Shown: one piece after another, positions 12,701 to 24,352 of the stretch | How positions within the stretch are numbered: the stretch's first letter is position 1 | How the letters are laid out: the number at the start of each line of letters is the position of its first letter | Source: Annona cherimola | Lineage: Eukaryota; Streptophyta; Magnoliopsida; Magnoliales; Annonaceae | DNA: 64,000 bases | Reading direction: 5' to 3' | NCBI GenBank assembly: GCA_030490835.1 | Contig: CM059975.1 | Coordinates: 11,227,579-11,291,578 of the forward strand | Translations under genes and position numbers: made by a program | Notes under the pieces: model-generated | What the model was told of the DNA's origin: nothing | The model's database searches: none | The model's input: the letters and a program-made list of their open reading frames with translations, nothing else

Positions 12701-15700
12701 ACATTTGAGTTAATGCATCTTGAAGTTTGAGATTCTAAAATATGTAATTTTTGCAACATAAATATTTCAATATGCCAATATATTTCAGTTAATTCTATAT
12801 GAAGTTTGATTTATGCTTTCTTCCTCCCAAATATGTTCCTGCTTCTGTTTTGGCAGCAGTTGTATGTAATTTCTTCTAGTCATGTAATAATTCAGCTAAA
12901 CCACATTGTCTCTGACATGATTGTTGAGTTATTGCTTTATAATTATCTTAAAGTCCTGCTATCTATATCAAATTTCATTAATAAAGAGACTCTTCCTTCC
13001 ATCCTCAAATAATTAATAGCTTACCTATCACTTTCAGGTTGTATCTTCAATTGAATATAATCCATTCGTCTGATCCTTGCTTATTGCAGTTATTGCTCCT
13101 GGTTTCCACACATTGTTCTTGGAAGCTATGGTTAAAGTATTTTATGACTGTTCAGAGAGAACAATAGTGAAATTTGACAAGATCTTTGAAAAAGAAAGCT
13201 TATCTGAAGGACAAACTGTGGAATTGGATCTTGAGGCTGAGTTTTCAAGTTTGGCACTTGATATCATTGGCCTTGGTGTCTTCAACTATGACTTTGGTTC
13301 TGTAACTAAAGAATCTCCGGTAATTAAGGTGTGGCTTGAATTCTTCAAGGTTTCAATATGTTTGCATCTACCAGTGTTACAAGGGCATTATTTCTATAGA
13401 TTATAACACTGCAACAGACATACAGTGATAATGGTCACTCTCGGAAAGAGAAATTGGGTAAATGAGAAGGTGAAACCATCTAATCTGTAGAAGAATAGTT
13501 ATATTTTACTGGGAATGATGTTATCTTAACATCAGCAACCTAACTCAAATGTTGTAAGTCATTGAGCAAAGTGGCTCTTCATCAGCATTTTTCATTTTTT
13601 CATTCAATTAGGTATTTTTTATACACTCGCTTTTCCTAATATAATATTTTATGCTTCCTATATCTATTTTTTACAAGCGTTATGATCTTATTAACCCAGG
13701 CTAACAGGAGAACCTATTAGCCTGAGCTTAGATAGATTTTTATTTTTTCATGATAATGTAGACCCAAGTGTATTTAATTCTAATGCCAAAATTTATAATT
13801 TTGGATATATATACTTTTTCTGAATTTCAAAAATCAATGGGGCATTTGAGTAATTTTCACCCTCCAAAACTGTTTATTTTTGAAATTCAGTAGAAATATA
13901 CGCATATATAAAAAATTATAGAATTTGGTATAAGAATTAAATACACTTAGGTCTACATCGTCATTAAAAAACAATAAAAAAATATATAAATTAGCCTGAG
14001 CTAAATCAGTCCTTTTTACAGAAATAACTAACAAGTAATTTATGATATTCACAAGTGTGCCTTAAAGAACTACCATTCACTTTGGAAATATTTATATTTT
14101 ACTATTGCGACACTATGCTGCAGGCAGTATATGGTACCCTTTTTGAAGCTGAACATAGATCTACTTTCTATATTCCATACTGGAAGCTACCTTTTGCAAG
14201 ATGGGTCGTTCCTAGGCAGCGGAAGTTCCATAACGACCTCAAGGTTATTAATGAATGCTTGGATGGTCTCATTAAAAATGCGAAGGAGACTAGACAGGTA
14301 AGCAATAGAGTTAAATTTTTCTAAATTGAAATACAGGTTCCTGTCAGCATCTAAATGCCATAATACATAAACCATAGTGTGTAGTATCCAATACTGATCA
14401 GTTCAAGAAGAAATCATTTGCTACCATGTGTATAATTCTTTGTTTCAGTGACAACGTAATCTTTTATTAATGATATTTCTATGATGCATTATTCTGTCTC
14501 TTCTTTTGGTGACTGATATTTTGACCGGTTTCAGGAGACTGATGTAGAGAAACTTCAACAAAGAGATTATGAGAATCTAAAGGTGCATGTTGAATGAGAA
14601 TGCTTTTTAGACCTTTCTTTTGAAAGTTAGAACTATAGGAAAGTTGGCACTTAATACATGGACTGAGTTTGCAGGATGCAAGTTTACTGCGGTTTCTTGT
14701 TGATATGCGTGGAGCTGATGTTGATGACCGTCAGGTTGGATCTGAGAACATGGTTTCTGTAGATTTCTAGTTACACCTATCTCTTCAGTTCTAATTCTTT
14801 CTGGGGAAACCTAATACACAGACATGTTACCAATTTCTGTCTGGTTTTTATCTAGATCATTCATCTGATTGTGCTTCTTTTCTCAAGGGGAAGACTGATT
14901 TGATGTAGTTACTGGAAGTTGGTTTGATGCATTTAAGCTAAATGTTTCTGGTGTTCTTTTAAGTGTTCAGATGTAATCCTGGCTACAATATATAATCATT
15001 AGATGAGGATCTTAAGACTTTTATGCTGTGCCATGAAATTGTAAGAAACAATATTCAAGTCATGGACCATAATGCAATATCCAAATTTAGTTGCATTAAG
15101 CAAAGTAAAAAATTGGTGCTCTGTACTTGTGTTATTTGTGTAATTCATTTTATGACAGCATGAAACAATACTATTGTGATTATCTATTGTCCTCTCAGCT
15201 TAGGGATGATTTAATGACTATGCTTATTGCTGGACATGAAACAACAGCAGCTGTTCTTACATGGGCTGTTTTTCTACTTGCCCAGGCATGTATCAAGTTA
15301 ACTAGCTCTTATTAGTGTTTTGAATTTCTTAATTCCGAGAAACATTAATGCTTCCTTAATATTGAATATTTCAATGACTTTCCTTTATAAGAAATCTATG
15401 AGCCAAATTTTTACATGTAATGATTGTGCAGAATCCATCTAAAATGAAAAAGGCTCAAGAAGAGATTGATTCTGTGCTTGCTCAAGGGAGGATAACATTT
15501 GAATGCCTCAAGAAATTGCAGTACGTAAACTCAATCCAACGTGTTCTATGGTGTCACTGTATAAGCTTTAATTTGGTCTTTCCTCTTGGTTTTTATGGTT
15601 CTTTAGACTTGTACCAAGTGGTCAAATATACAACGTTCACCTAGAATTATGAAAAATTTTAACATCTCCAGTTCTGTAAGACCTTATGGATGGGTCTACC

Positions 15701-17766
15701 TTTTGTTGGTCCATAGTCCAAACATCATAGATTGGTCCCTGTGGTGCCTAAACACACCACTTTGTCACTACTGCAGAAGATGCCAAGTGTTTGTCAGAGT
15801 TGCTTATCCATTCAAAGCATCCAGAAGGACATCCAAGTGACAAATAGAACCTATCCAAATATTGCATTTGTCTGTCCGTTCATCCCTGGGGCACCCCAGA
15901 ACAAATCATTCAAAAGAGTTGAATTGGAAAATCAAAATCGTCGTGGTAATTGTTTCTAGTGGACCAGCAAGCAAACGGAAGATTTTCATGTTCAAATATG
16001 AAAATTGGTGTCATCATAGAGAAGGGAACATTTCTAATTGGGGCCATGATCATTTGTGCCCGGTCACATATGAGGCCATTTGCAACCAAGCCCAAAACAT
16101 TTTTTATTGTTTATCAAGCTTTTAATTTAGGTTTATTTAATTTACAAACAGCCCAAAACATTTTTTTTGTTTTGTTAAAAAAAATTAATCTAGGTAGACT
16201 TAATCTACAAACAAAATTTAAGAATTTTTAGATATATATATATTTTGGATTTTTAAACACAAAGGTATTTTAGTCATTTTCAAATGCTAAAAAGGACTAA
16301 AATGCCCATGTTTAAAAATCCAAAGAAAACGTACTCATATCCAAAAATGTTGAAACTTTGTTTATAAATTAAATATGCACACATTAAAAGTTATATAAAA
16401 CCCAAAAAAAAAAAAAGTTTCTGGCCCGATCAAAAATGGCCTCATTTGCAACCAAGCGCAAATGATCATGGGGCTTCTAATCTCCCTGTCTAAGATCACA
16501 ACCATAAGTAGCTAGTACATGGCATAAAGTCGAGCTACATGTTTTAGCAGTTGAACCTTCTTCTGTTTATCTCGTGTTATTTTCTCATGTGATGCAGAAG
16601 CTTAAATCCTAGTGGCATCATTCATTGCAAGAAAAGAAAAAGAAAGAAAAAGAAAAACTCTATCTAGAGTTTGCTTCCTTTCTGTTATTTCAGGTACATA
16701 CGACTCATTGTGGCTGAAGCTCTTCGCCTATATCCTCAGCCCCCATTGTTAATTAGACGTTCTCTCAAGCCAGACATACTTCCAGGTACGTTATGCTCAT
16801 TAACACATTTTCAGTAAATTTTCAATTGACTGCCAGGCATTGGTTGAAGGAAGACGTCATTTTGAGCAGTCACATCAAATGACCAGCATCCAGCACAATA
16901 GTCCATGTTGAATGATGGAATTTTTCCCATCTTGAGACATTCCATGGAATGTAATTATAAATTTATCACTTCACTATTTTTTTTTGAACTAAATTTATCA
17001 CTTCACTAAATTCTATGTTGCTAATAATGAAAATTTTCCTAGTTGTAAATAGGTCAGATTTCATCTTGTCAAAGAGCAAATATTTAAGTCTCTTCTGTGT
17101 TTGAGTGAAGGCTGAATGTCCTTGCAGGAGGATATAATGGCAGTGAAGAAGGATATTCTATTCCTTCTGGGACCGATATCTTTATTTCTGTGAGTAGAAT
17201 CTGTTGGAAAGATTGTAACTGTGGTTTCTCAGAAAACTATTGTTGCTATTTACTTCTGGTGCTTTGTTTTTATAGTTCTGATTAGAAAATTTGCCTACAT
17301 CTCCAGCTATATAACCTTCATAGATCACCATACTTTTGGGACCGACCTCATGAATTTGAACCAGAGAGGTTCACAGTGCCCAGGAACGGTGATGGAATCA
17401 AAGGATGGTCTGGCTTTGATCCGTCCCGTAGTCCTGGATCCATGTACCCAAATGAGGTAACCCACCATGGGATCTTTCCTGTTCATCCGTGTTCGCGCAT
17501 TGATATGCTGGGCATGAATCTAATTCCTAATGGCATTTTTTTACCAGGTTATGGCAGATTTTTCTTTCCTACCATTTGGTGGAGGCCCCCGCAAATGCTT
17601 AGGAGACCAATTTGCTCTACTGGAGTCAACTGTGGCATTGGCGATGCTATTGCAGAGGTTTGATGTGGAGTTGAGGGGATCTCCAGATTCAGTAGAGCTA
17701 GTTACAGGTGCAACCATCCATACAAAAAGTGGGCTATGGTGCAGACTAAGGAAGAGGTCTTCATAA
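6767..17766 (+). CDS. Cytochrome P450 CYP97B family (plastid carotenoid-hydroxylase clade)
   Basis: Exons: about 6767-6923, 8375-8555, 9036-9143, 9678-9762, 13090-13328, 14124-14297, 14535-14582, 14675-14734, 15199-15285, 15432-15520, 16694-16785, 17128-17189, 17307-17456, 17548-17766. Exons 2-14 give an unbroken 531-residue frame closely resembling CYP97B3, from CQSTSTKEP through [11 protein letters not shown] to the stop. P450 hallmarks are the I-helix AGHETTA (exon 9), the K-helix EALR (exon 11), PERF (exon 13) and the haem loop [13 protein letters not shown] (exon 14, Cys ligand). The CYP97 clade hydroxylates carotenoid rings in plastids; CYP97B members are less well defined. Exon 1 encodes a transit-peptide-like start (MAASLLPLP...) but breaks frame before joining exon 2, so start and total length (about 580) are inferred. 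Intron 9 has a GC donor. Introns 4, 5 and 10 carry MITEs. Confidence 0.93.
10262..10319. repeat. 29-bp direct tandem duplication
   Basis: Two identical adjacent copies (10262-10290 and 10291-10319) of a 29-bp unit ending TTAGGGACGG, in CYP97B intron 4. It looks like a recent slippage-type duplication. Confidence 0.85.
10915..11385. mobile_element. Long-TIR MITE in CYP97B intron 4
   Basis: The left end AATCCATTCATTGTATTT (near 10940) recurs inverted as AAATACAATGAATGGAATGG near 11297. The interior carries the phrase TTTAGATGTTGAAAATAC and a TTTTATTACATTAA tract, shared with diverged copies at about 4470-4910 and 35280-35710 and with the (TA)n-associated family elsewhere in the window. There are no coding sequences and the ends are approximate. 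Confidence 0.5.
11509..11832. mobile_element. Foldback MITE (Mutator-like core family) in CYP97B intron 4
   Basis: The terminal inverted repeat GTGATCCTCTTAGGTTGGCC recurs inverted at the right end as GGCCAGCCTAAGAGGATTAC. The arms contain the shared family core, and the centre is a near-palindrome around GTCATTTTC. I could not find a target duplication. Confidence 0.7.
12305..12602. mobile_element. Palindromic MITE in CYP97B intron 4
   Basis: The left part contains CCACGAACTTTC near 12359 and the right part its inverse GAAAGTTCATGG near 12537. The outer parts GGCAAATCCCAAATATAC and TAAGATTTACCC also pair, giving inverted repeats of about 55 bp. It belongs to a type whose ends look like gapped GGTAAATYYCAAATAT phrases, with relatives near 50.1-51.2 and 61.5-61.9 kb. 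Confidence 0.5.
13690..14012. mobile_element. Foldback MITE (Mutator-like core family) in CYP97B intron 5
   Basis: TTAGCCTGAGCT occurs near 13728 and again near 13992 in the opposite arm context. The arms read TAGACCCAAGTGTATTTAAT and, inverted, ATTAAATACACTTAGGTCTA, and enclose the family centre. The ends are approximate and there is no clear target duplication. Confidence 0.6.
16041..16474. mobile_element. Foldback MITE (Mutator-like core family) in CYP97B intron 10
   Basis: The tips read GGGCCATGATCATTTG and the complement of CAAATGATCATGGGGC, followed inwards by paired CCTCATTTGCAACCAAGC-type sequence. The arms carry the family core with the centre TATTTTAGTCATTTTCAAATG. The flanks TTCTAATTG (16032-16040) and TTCTAATCT (16475-16483) match at 7 of 9 positions, a decayed 9-bp target duplication. 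Confidence 0.72.
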
Positions 17767-18830
17767 ATCTAACGAAAGGTATGGTTCTCATCTTGTATGT
17801 TGTATCCAGTGGACTAGTGGTGATTCGAATCTGTAATGTTGCCAGGAACTGCACCCGTTATACGCTTATACCTGTTGGGCTTCCTCTTATCTGCTAACAG
17901 TAGGGGTCCCTCCCGTTCAAATGCAAGTGAAGAGAAGATTTATGTAAAGATGAAAATATATGCATATATATAAATAAATAAAACATTCAATGGAAGGAAG
18001 TAAATAGAAGGTTCACACTAAATTTTTAAAAAAAAAAAAAAAAAAAACTGTGTAATCTTTTCCTTTCAAACATTTTTGGGCTGTTCTGTGAAGTCTAAGA
18101 TCAAGATGGTTAACCCTTCGTGATAGATCAATACGGTTCAATATCTGATCAGGCTAGCACTGGCTGGTCTGATTAGAGGCTAGATTCGTCCAATCTTTCC
18201 TGGAAAAGTGACATCCCACCAAACCAAAATCAGGTGGCTACAGTAGTCCTTCCCAAAATAATAAGAATAATAAATGGGAGTGGTTTGGTCTTTCGAGCAA
18301 AGTTGCAGGGTAAGATAAGACGCATCCAAAGGGAAGCAAGCATGCGTCCTGCATCATTCGCCGTGACTCATGCTTTTGTTCCAGCAACGAGTGGCGGGGA
18401 AGATACGTCACAAATTTCATCCATGCTGTTTGTTTCTCTCCGAAAAGAGATTTACTCCATAGATTTGTTCAAATTATTATTATTACCATCTGATACCAAC
18501 CCAACCATTATTTTATAAAAGTGAAGGAGTCCGTCAGCTTTCGTCTATCAATTCTAAAGCTTAGCTGACATTCTGCCGTGTGAAAAGGAGGAGAGCAGAG
18601 AACCACAACATGATTCCTTTCCATTGCTATTGCTGGGGTTCAACCCAATCCAAGTCCGACACATCCTAATTCTGTCTGTATTTTTAAAACCTTTACACTG
18701 GTCCAACTCTAAATATCGGAGAGAATTGGGTTAGGTTCAGAATTGTTATTGGAGTAAACACGATTCAAGTGCATTATTTTAATTGTAATATTTGCAAATA
18801 ATAATCCTGTTATCCTGTATTAAGGAGTGG
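17767..18830. other. Downstream region of CYP97B; no further gene seen
   Basis: 3' flank of CYP97B with an A tract near 18028-18047. Short open frames around 18234-18518 show no recognisable domain and sit in unremarkable AT-rich DNA. I see no transposon ends here. Confidence 0.4.
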
Positions 18831-18956
18831 TTTACTTAGCTCGGACAAAAAACCTATTCTAATTTTTTGAATTTTTTTTTTTACAAAACTGTTAACATGT
18901 GTATTTAATATATAAATTAAGTTTTATCGTTTTTGGAGATGCGGATGTATATGTGT

Positions 18957-18998
<42 letters not shown>

Positions 18999-19000
<2 letters not shown>

Positions 19001-19317
19001 GAACCGATCCTGTGCAGTCCGCTGTTGTAATGAAACTTTATACACTCATTTATCCATATATAAATCATACTTTAGAAGGTTTAGATGTTGAAAAAACTAT
19101 TTTAAACTTGATATTTACTTTAAACTATTTTATTACGTTGATTTTGCACCATTTTAAGATGAAGACTACACACATGTTGGATTTGGATGAAAATTGGTAT
19201 GGTAATAAAGTGAACAATTCTAAATACAATGGGTGGGGTGGATTTATGGGAAATGATCAGGTGGGGCCCACAGTGCATGGACTGCACGGTGCAGTCGCAT
19301 GCACTGGATCATTTTCC
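18999..19317 (+). mobile_element. (TA)n-associated MITE, copy 1
   Basis: The element begins GGGAACCGATCCTGTGCA right after a (TA)n tract and ends with the inverse, TGCACTGGATCATTTTCC, directly before another (TA)n tract. The interior carries the family phrases TTTAGATGTTGAAAA, ATTTTATTACGTTGATTTTG and CTAAATACAATGGGTGG. Both ends in (TA)n resemble the microsatellite-targeting Micron elements described in rice; any relationship is inference. Confidence 0.65.
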
Positions 19318-19342
19318 TATATATATATATATATACATATAT

Positions 19343-19670
19343 GAGGGTTGTTCCGGTGCAGCGCAACTGCACTAGAACAGCGGTACATTTGCCTAAAAAT
19401 AGGCCCTACACATATTAGAATGCAATGAAACTTTATACAATCATTTATCCATATACATGTTGAAAAAATCATTTTAAAGTTGTTATTTACATTAAATTAT
19501 TTTATTACGTTGAATTTGTACCATTTTAAGATGTGGCCCATAGACATTCGATTGGGATGAAAATTGGTATGATAATAGAATACATGATTCTAAATACAAT
19601 GGGTGGAATAGATTATGATTTGATGATCACGTGGGGCCCATTTCAGCGGTGTTGCACCTGAATATCCCTC
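19343..19670 (+). mobile_element. (TA)n-associated MITE, copy 2
   Basis: It begins GAGGGTTGTTCCGGTGCA and ends TGCACCTGAATATCCCTC, an inverted pair. It has the same interior phrases as copy 1, from which it is separated only by (TA)n. 328 bp, no coding content. Confidence 0.65.
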
Positions 19671-19671
19671 T

Positions 19672-19705
<34 letters not shown>

Positions 19706-19729
19706 GTATATACTTTTTATTCAAGTTAC

Positions 19730-19900
19730 ATATATACAAAGCATCTCATACAACATATTAAACTTCTATTAAAACTCATAGGTAGAGGAGACGACTTCCG
19801 CGTGAAGAGTATGGAGACATATAGCTCCACCATGCAGCCAATTGGGATTGAATTTAGACGGCCTCATTATGGGACACTGCTATATGCTAATTGTGCTAAT
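19730..19900 (-). repeat. SINE-like remnant
   Basis: Read on the minus strand, a degraded B-box-like TTCAATCCCAATTGG is followed by a body with paired GGAGCTATATGTCTCC-type phrases. These resemble the body of the better-preserved SINE at 58031-58340. Decayed, with uncertain ends. Confidence 0.35.
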
Positions 19901-20227
19901 AGCGCTGTCATGTGTATATATATTTTAAACACAGGAGTATTATAGTCATCTTTTATGGTGAAAATGAGTAAAACACCCCTATGTTTAAAAATTTAAAAAT
20001 ACATTTGTATATCTTTAAAAATAATAAGACAGTTTATAGATAAAATACACAAATTAATAATTTCATAAAAAAATTTTAAAAATAAAAATGAGTTTTTCCC
20101 CAAGGCTAAGTAATAGTTTGTTTAGCTTGTAGTAACGGGATCACTACTCATATTTGGCAGCGTTCGGAAAGTATGAAAAAAAATTCTCTTTTTTTTCCAC
20201 AAAATTTTCATACAATCTTCTTATTTT

Positions 20228-20485
20228 TCTATTGGCCTAAGTGGAGGTCTAAATAATATATTTTTATTTTTAAATTTTTTTAATAAACATGTTAATTTAG
20301 ATATATTTAATTTATAAATCAAGTTTTACTATACTTAAAGACGTGTATATATTTTTAAAATTTTGAAACAGAGGTATTTTAGTCATTTCAACAGATTAAT
20401 AAGGATTTAAAATATATATCTACAAAATGGTAAATCTTAATTGATAGGTTAAATACGCAGCCGCAGGGATCACCCCTATCTAAAC
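20228..20485. mobile_element. Foldback MITE, diverged copy
   Basis: It contains the family arm (AAACATGTTAATTTAGATAT, then AAGTTTTACTATA) and the centre GGTATTTTAGTCATTTC, then a shortened right arm with AATGGTAAATCTTAATTGAT. The tips are not clearly paired. Confidence 0.45.
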
Positions 20486-21529
20486 AAAACAAATAGGTCA
20501 TGCTAGGAACATGTTGATTAACGGATGAGGTCGCTGATGCATCAGCCCAACCCAGTGAAAGAAGATTAGATAAATACAATGGTCACCGCTGCTATAGTTG
20601 CTGATCGGTGAATGTGGCTGTGATTGTGAGTTGTGACCGTAGTTGCAATCGTATAAATAGTGGTTGCGAGTTGTGTCTGTGATTGTACATCGGTTTTGTT
20701 GTAAATAATATTCTCTACCCTTTCCGTTTTCCCACTCCTTTCGATTCTAATTTTCCATTTCTGAAATCCTGATGCGAGGTAAGAATCGGGTTCTTAAAAA
20801 ACACACGTAAACATTGCGATGAAAAGATGCCGTTTATCATTGACTTGATTATTGATGGAAGCAAATCACATGTCGTCGAGGTAGAGAAGAAAAGTTCGCG
20901 TTGGATCGAAAATTAAAAGGCTTTTGGGATTTTTAATTCATTCCGTAGTCCGCATTCGAGCATCGCTGCATCGCACCTTCGAGGAAACTTCTTCGAATCC
21001 GCCTGACGGACGTGTGAAACGAAAAAGCAATGAAGAATCTCATCTTTTACTATTGGGAGGCCGCGCAATGGAATATGGCATCACCACACCAAAATAATAC
21101 CAGTGGAACATTCATCTATGCGTCGCGATCCCATATGGCCGCCCTTTTTTTTTTTTTTTTAATTTGTGAAAATTTAAAAAAGGGATTTGGTGTGCGGTGA
21201 CAAAGCTAACTGTCATTCTTTAAATTTACGATGAGGATAATTTACAGATACGACTTAAATTTCAATCTCATTCAAAAAAAATCGCACAATCATTACCGTT
21301 AAACCGTTGCAAATGTATGTATTTTTATGCTCCTTATTTTTTAAAATTAAAGGATATCATAAATGCTTTTATGTAATGTTTCAGGTGATTTGTTCAAGCA
21401 TATTAGCTGTCTGATGAATTAAAAGGGGAAGGGGCCCACTATATCTCCTTGATGCCACAGAGGCTGATATTTCAATAAAAAGAAAATAGAGAGAAGCACC
21501 TGCCCAACCTGTCCCCGCTTTTTTCTTAC

Positions 21530-21537
21530 TATAAAAA
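21530..21537 (+). promoter_or_regulatory. TATA box of the metal tolerance protein gene
   Basis: TATAAAAA lies 63-70 bp before the chosen ATG, a normal plant spacing to a transcription start near 21560. Confidence 0.6.
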
Positions 21538-21599
21538 AGGCAGAATGCGAAAGCTTTCACGGCTTAAAACAGGGGCATCGGTATAGAACAGAGGAGGTG

Positions 21600-21763
21600 A
21601 TGGATCTTAGAACCGATTCAGCTGATTACAGAGTGGAGCTTTTATCTCCAAACCCGGATGGAGAGACCCCTTGCACTTCAGCGGAGCCATCTTGGCGCCT
21701 TGATTTCAATGGCCTTGAGCTCCCCAGCAGGCCTAAAGATCCTCCTTGCCTTCTCAAACTTCT

Positions 21764-21797
<34 letters not shown>

Positions 21798-23682
21798 CTA
21801 TCTACACATATCACTGAAACAAACACAAAGTGCATGCGGATTTGACTCTTGCAATCATCAGGCAAACATAGAAAGGTGGCAAAATATTATAAGAGACAGG
21901 AGAAGCTCTTAGAAGGATTCAATGAAATGGAGACCTTCGCGGAGTTGGGTTCTGCGCCTGGTGCTCTTACTGAGGTTCTTGTCTGTCACTGAACTCTTTC
22001 TTTTTTATAGGCTTTAGAGCTTCCTTTTTTTCTGTCTTTCTTCGTAGAAGCCTTACTTCGTTTTAGGAGGGATTTTGTTCATATTCTTTTCTTTCTTCTT
22101 CCTTTTTTTTTTAATAGGATGAATTGAAGCAGCTTGTGAAGAGCGAAACAACCGCGATTCGAGTGTCAAACGTAGCTAACATGGTCCTGTTCGTAGCCAA
22201 AGTCTATGCTTCTCTTCAGAGCAGATCTCTGGCTGTCATTGCATCCACATTAGACTCCCTGTTGGATCTTTTATCAGGATTTATTCTATGGTTTACTGCG
22301 TATGCGATGCGCAAGCCAAACCAATACCATTATCCAGTTGGGAAGAAAAGAATGCAACCGGTGGTGAGTCCGTCATCCTATACTCAGAATAGAATTAGAA
22401 CATGGCCATGAATTTATTCTTAAGCAATCAAGACAATGACATCAACAGCAAGCAATGGATTAAAAAGATAAGCTTATACAGCTAGCCTAACTATGCTTCG
22501 GGTATGTCTAACGAGGCCACGACTAATAAGATACGAAACTCCGTTCCATTCTTTATTTATGGCTCATCGCGTATGATTTTGCAAGAATAGCATGTTAGCT
22601 TCAAATGCTTGGAACTTGAGTTTATCTAATGACTTCCATGCCAGTAAATTTAATTGGTGGACCACTATGTGTATGCAGGGTATCATTGTTTTTGCTTCAG
22701 TGATGGCCACTCTTGGACTCCAAATCCTGATCGAGTCTATTCGACAACTCATTTCAAAGGTAGGTTGCTTTTTTTCCCTTTCGATTTTTTCTCCTTTTTA
22801 ACAATCTCCACTCTTGAGTAGGTCGGGCTCTTAGGCACCCCGCCCCAAATGGTCCATTCATCAGCAATTTTGCAAAATTAAAAGAATATATCTACTTGCA
22901 AATGCGATAGATTTGAGTTGTCAAAGTCATATAAGAAACTTCGTGGTCTGACCCAATTCATTTTCATTTACTTATGGCAGACTCGCCCTTCTCTGGATCC
23001 TGTAAAGGAAAGATGGACAATTGGGATCATGGTTTCTGTGACGGTGGTGAAATTCTTGCTACTGATATACTGCAGAAGATTCAAGAATGAGATTGTTAGA
23101 GCCTACGCATTGGATCATCTCTTTGATGTCATGACCAACTCAACAGGTCTTGTCACAGCTGTTCTGGCAGTCAGGTACTATTGGTGGTTTGATCCTGCCG
23201 GAGCCATACTGGTAAGTTTGCAGAGAGACTTGGGAAATTTCAAGTTTCATTGGCCATTTTTCTTTGCCTCTTGGAGATTTCCTTATATATATATCCGAAA
23301 TGTGAATTTCAAGAAGAAATTCTGATGGATGCAGATAGCTGTATACACAATGAGCACATGGGCAAGGACTGTGATGGAGAATGTGTGGTCGCTGATTGGG
23401 AAAACAGCACCGCCAGATTACTTGACCAAGATGACATACCTGGTTTGGAACCACCATGAGCAGATCAAGCATATTGCGACGGTTAGAGCTTATGCCTTTG
23501 GCACCCATTACTTTGTAGAGGTGGATATAGTCTTGCCTGGTGACATGCCCTTGAGTGTGGCACATAACATTGGGGAGACTCTTCAAGAAAAGCTTGAGCA
23601 GCTTCCTGAGGTGGAGCGGGCCTTTGTTCACATCGATTTCGAATCTAGACACAGCCCAGAACACAAAACAAAGGCTTCTTAA
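21600..23682 (+). CDS. Metal tolerance protein, Mn-type cation diffusion facilitator (MTP9/10-like)
   Basis: Exons 21600-21765, 21862-21974, 22118-22363, 22679-22759, 22981-23211 and 23335-23682 join in phase to 394 residues, starting ATG GAT CTT at 21600. CDF proteins are proton-coupled antiporters that move metal ions out of the cytosol into vacuole, Golgi or prevacuolar compartments. The Mn-CDF subgroup is marked by DxxxD in two membrane helices; here DSLLD (about residues 139-143) and DHLFD (about 247-251). Other markers are [19 protein letters not shown] after helix 3, the cytosolic [13 protein letters not shown] block and the C-terminal AFVHIDFE. The wording [12 protein letters not shown] and the ending PEHK fit the MTP9/10 branch better than MTP8 or MTP11. 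A TATA box lies upstream. Intron 1 starts with a CT microsatellite. No damage seen. Confidence 0.93.
21766..21796 (+). repeat. (CT)n microsatellite at the intron 1 donor of the MTP gene
   Basis: The donor GT of intron 1 runs directly into about 30 bases of CT repeat. Length variation would fall entirely within the intron. Confidence 0.85.
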
Positions 23683-24352
23683 GAAGAGTTTTAACAGTAG
23701 TATATCTGTTGTTGCTCTATGTTTGTATTGGCTTTGCCTCTCCAATTTTATAGGTGATACACCGCCATTTGTCTGCTATGTTAAGAAAAAAAAACCCGTA
23801 TGTTAGAAGTTCTGAAATGAATGAAATGGATTGCCAGGATTTTCCATCTATGAATTAATGGAAAGTAAAACTAATTACATTTGCATACAACACAATCCAC
23901 AGTACTCCCTCCCCCTTTCAGTTACTATTTAGACCCTTACAAGCAAGTTCGTTCCACGCTCTTTCTCACAAACTCTCAGTCCGCTGTCCCTCTCTAACGG
24001 CCAACTTCCCCAAGTGTTTGATTAGGACCGCAACCCCAAGTGTTTGATTAGGACCGCAACGACTCGACTCCAACGTCCGGGCTTGATCTTGACCTTGGTG
24101 TCGGGCCCTAGCATATTTCCTGGAATCATCCAAATTTCTAAAAGTAAGAATTTTTTTTTCCCTTTTTTGCCCCCCTTTTCGTCATCTTTACCCTATCGCC
24201 CACCAATTGAAATTGGTATCAAGAGCAACTACTTTAAAGGAATGTGACTAAATTACCAAGTAGATTTTACAAGAACCGAGAAAGGTTGATTTTTGGGAAA
24301 ATAATTGATTTTACTTTTATTTTGAAAGACCATTGGGGAAACTTATGCATTA

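Larger units (their letters stand above)
18835..20125. mobile_element. Foldback MITE split by later insertions
   Basis: The left arm (from TTACTTAGCTCGG near 18842) reaches the family phrase AAGTTTTATCGTTTTTGG and a (TA)n tract at about 18960. The matching right arm resumes near 19905 (GGAGTATTATAGTCATC) and ends near CAAGGCTAAGTAA at 20110. Between them lie two (TA)n-associated elements and a SINE-like remnant, so the foldback is the older element. Confidence 0.55.

Noticed and set aside
23140..23745. 201-codon open frame on the minus strand
   Set aside because: It lies antisense to exons 5 and 6 of the metal tolerance protein gene, and its length follows from the codon composition of the real exons.
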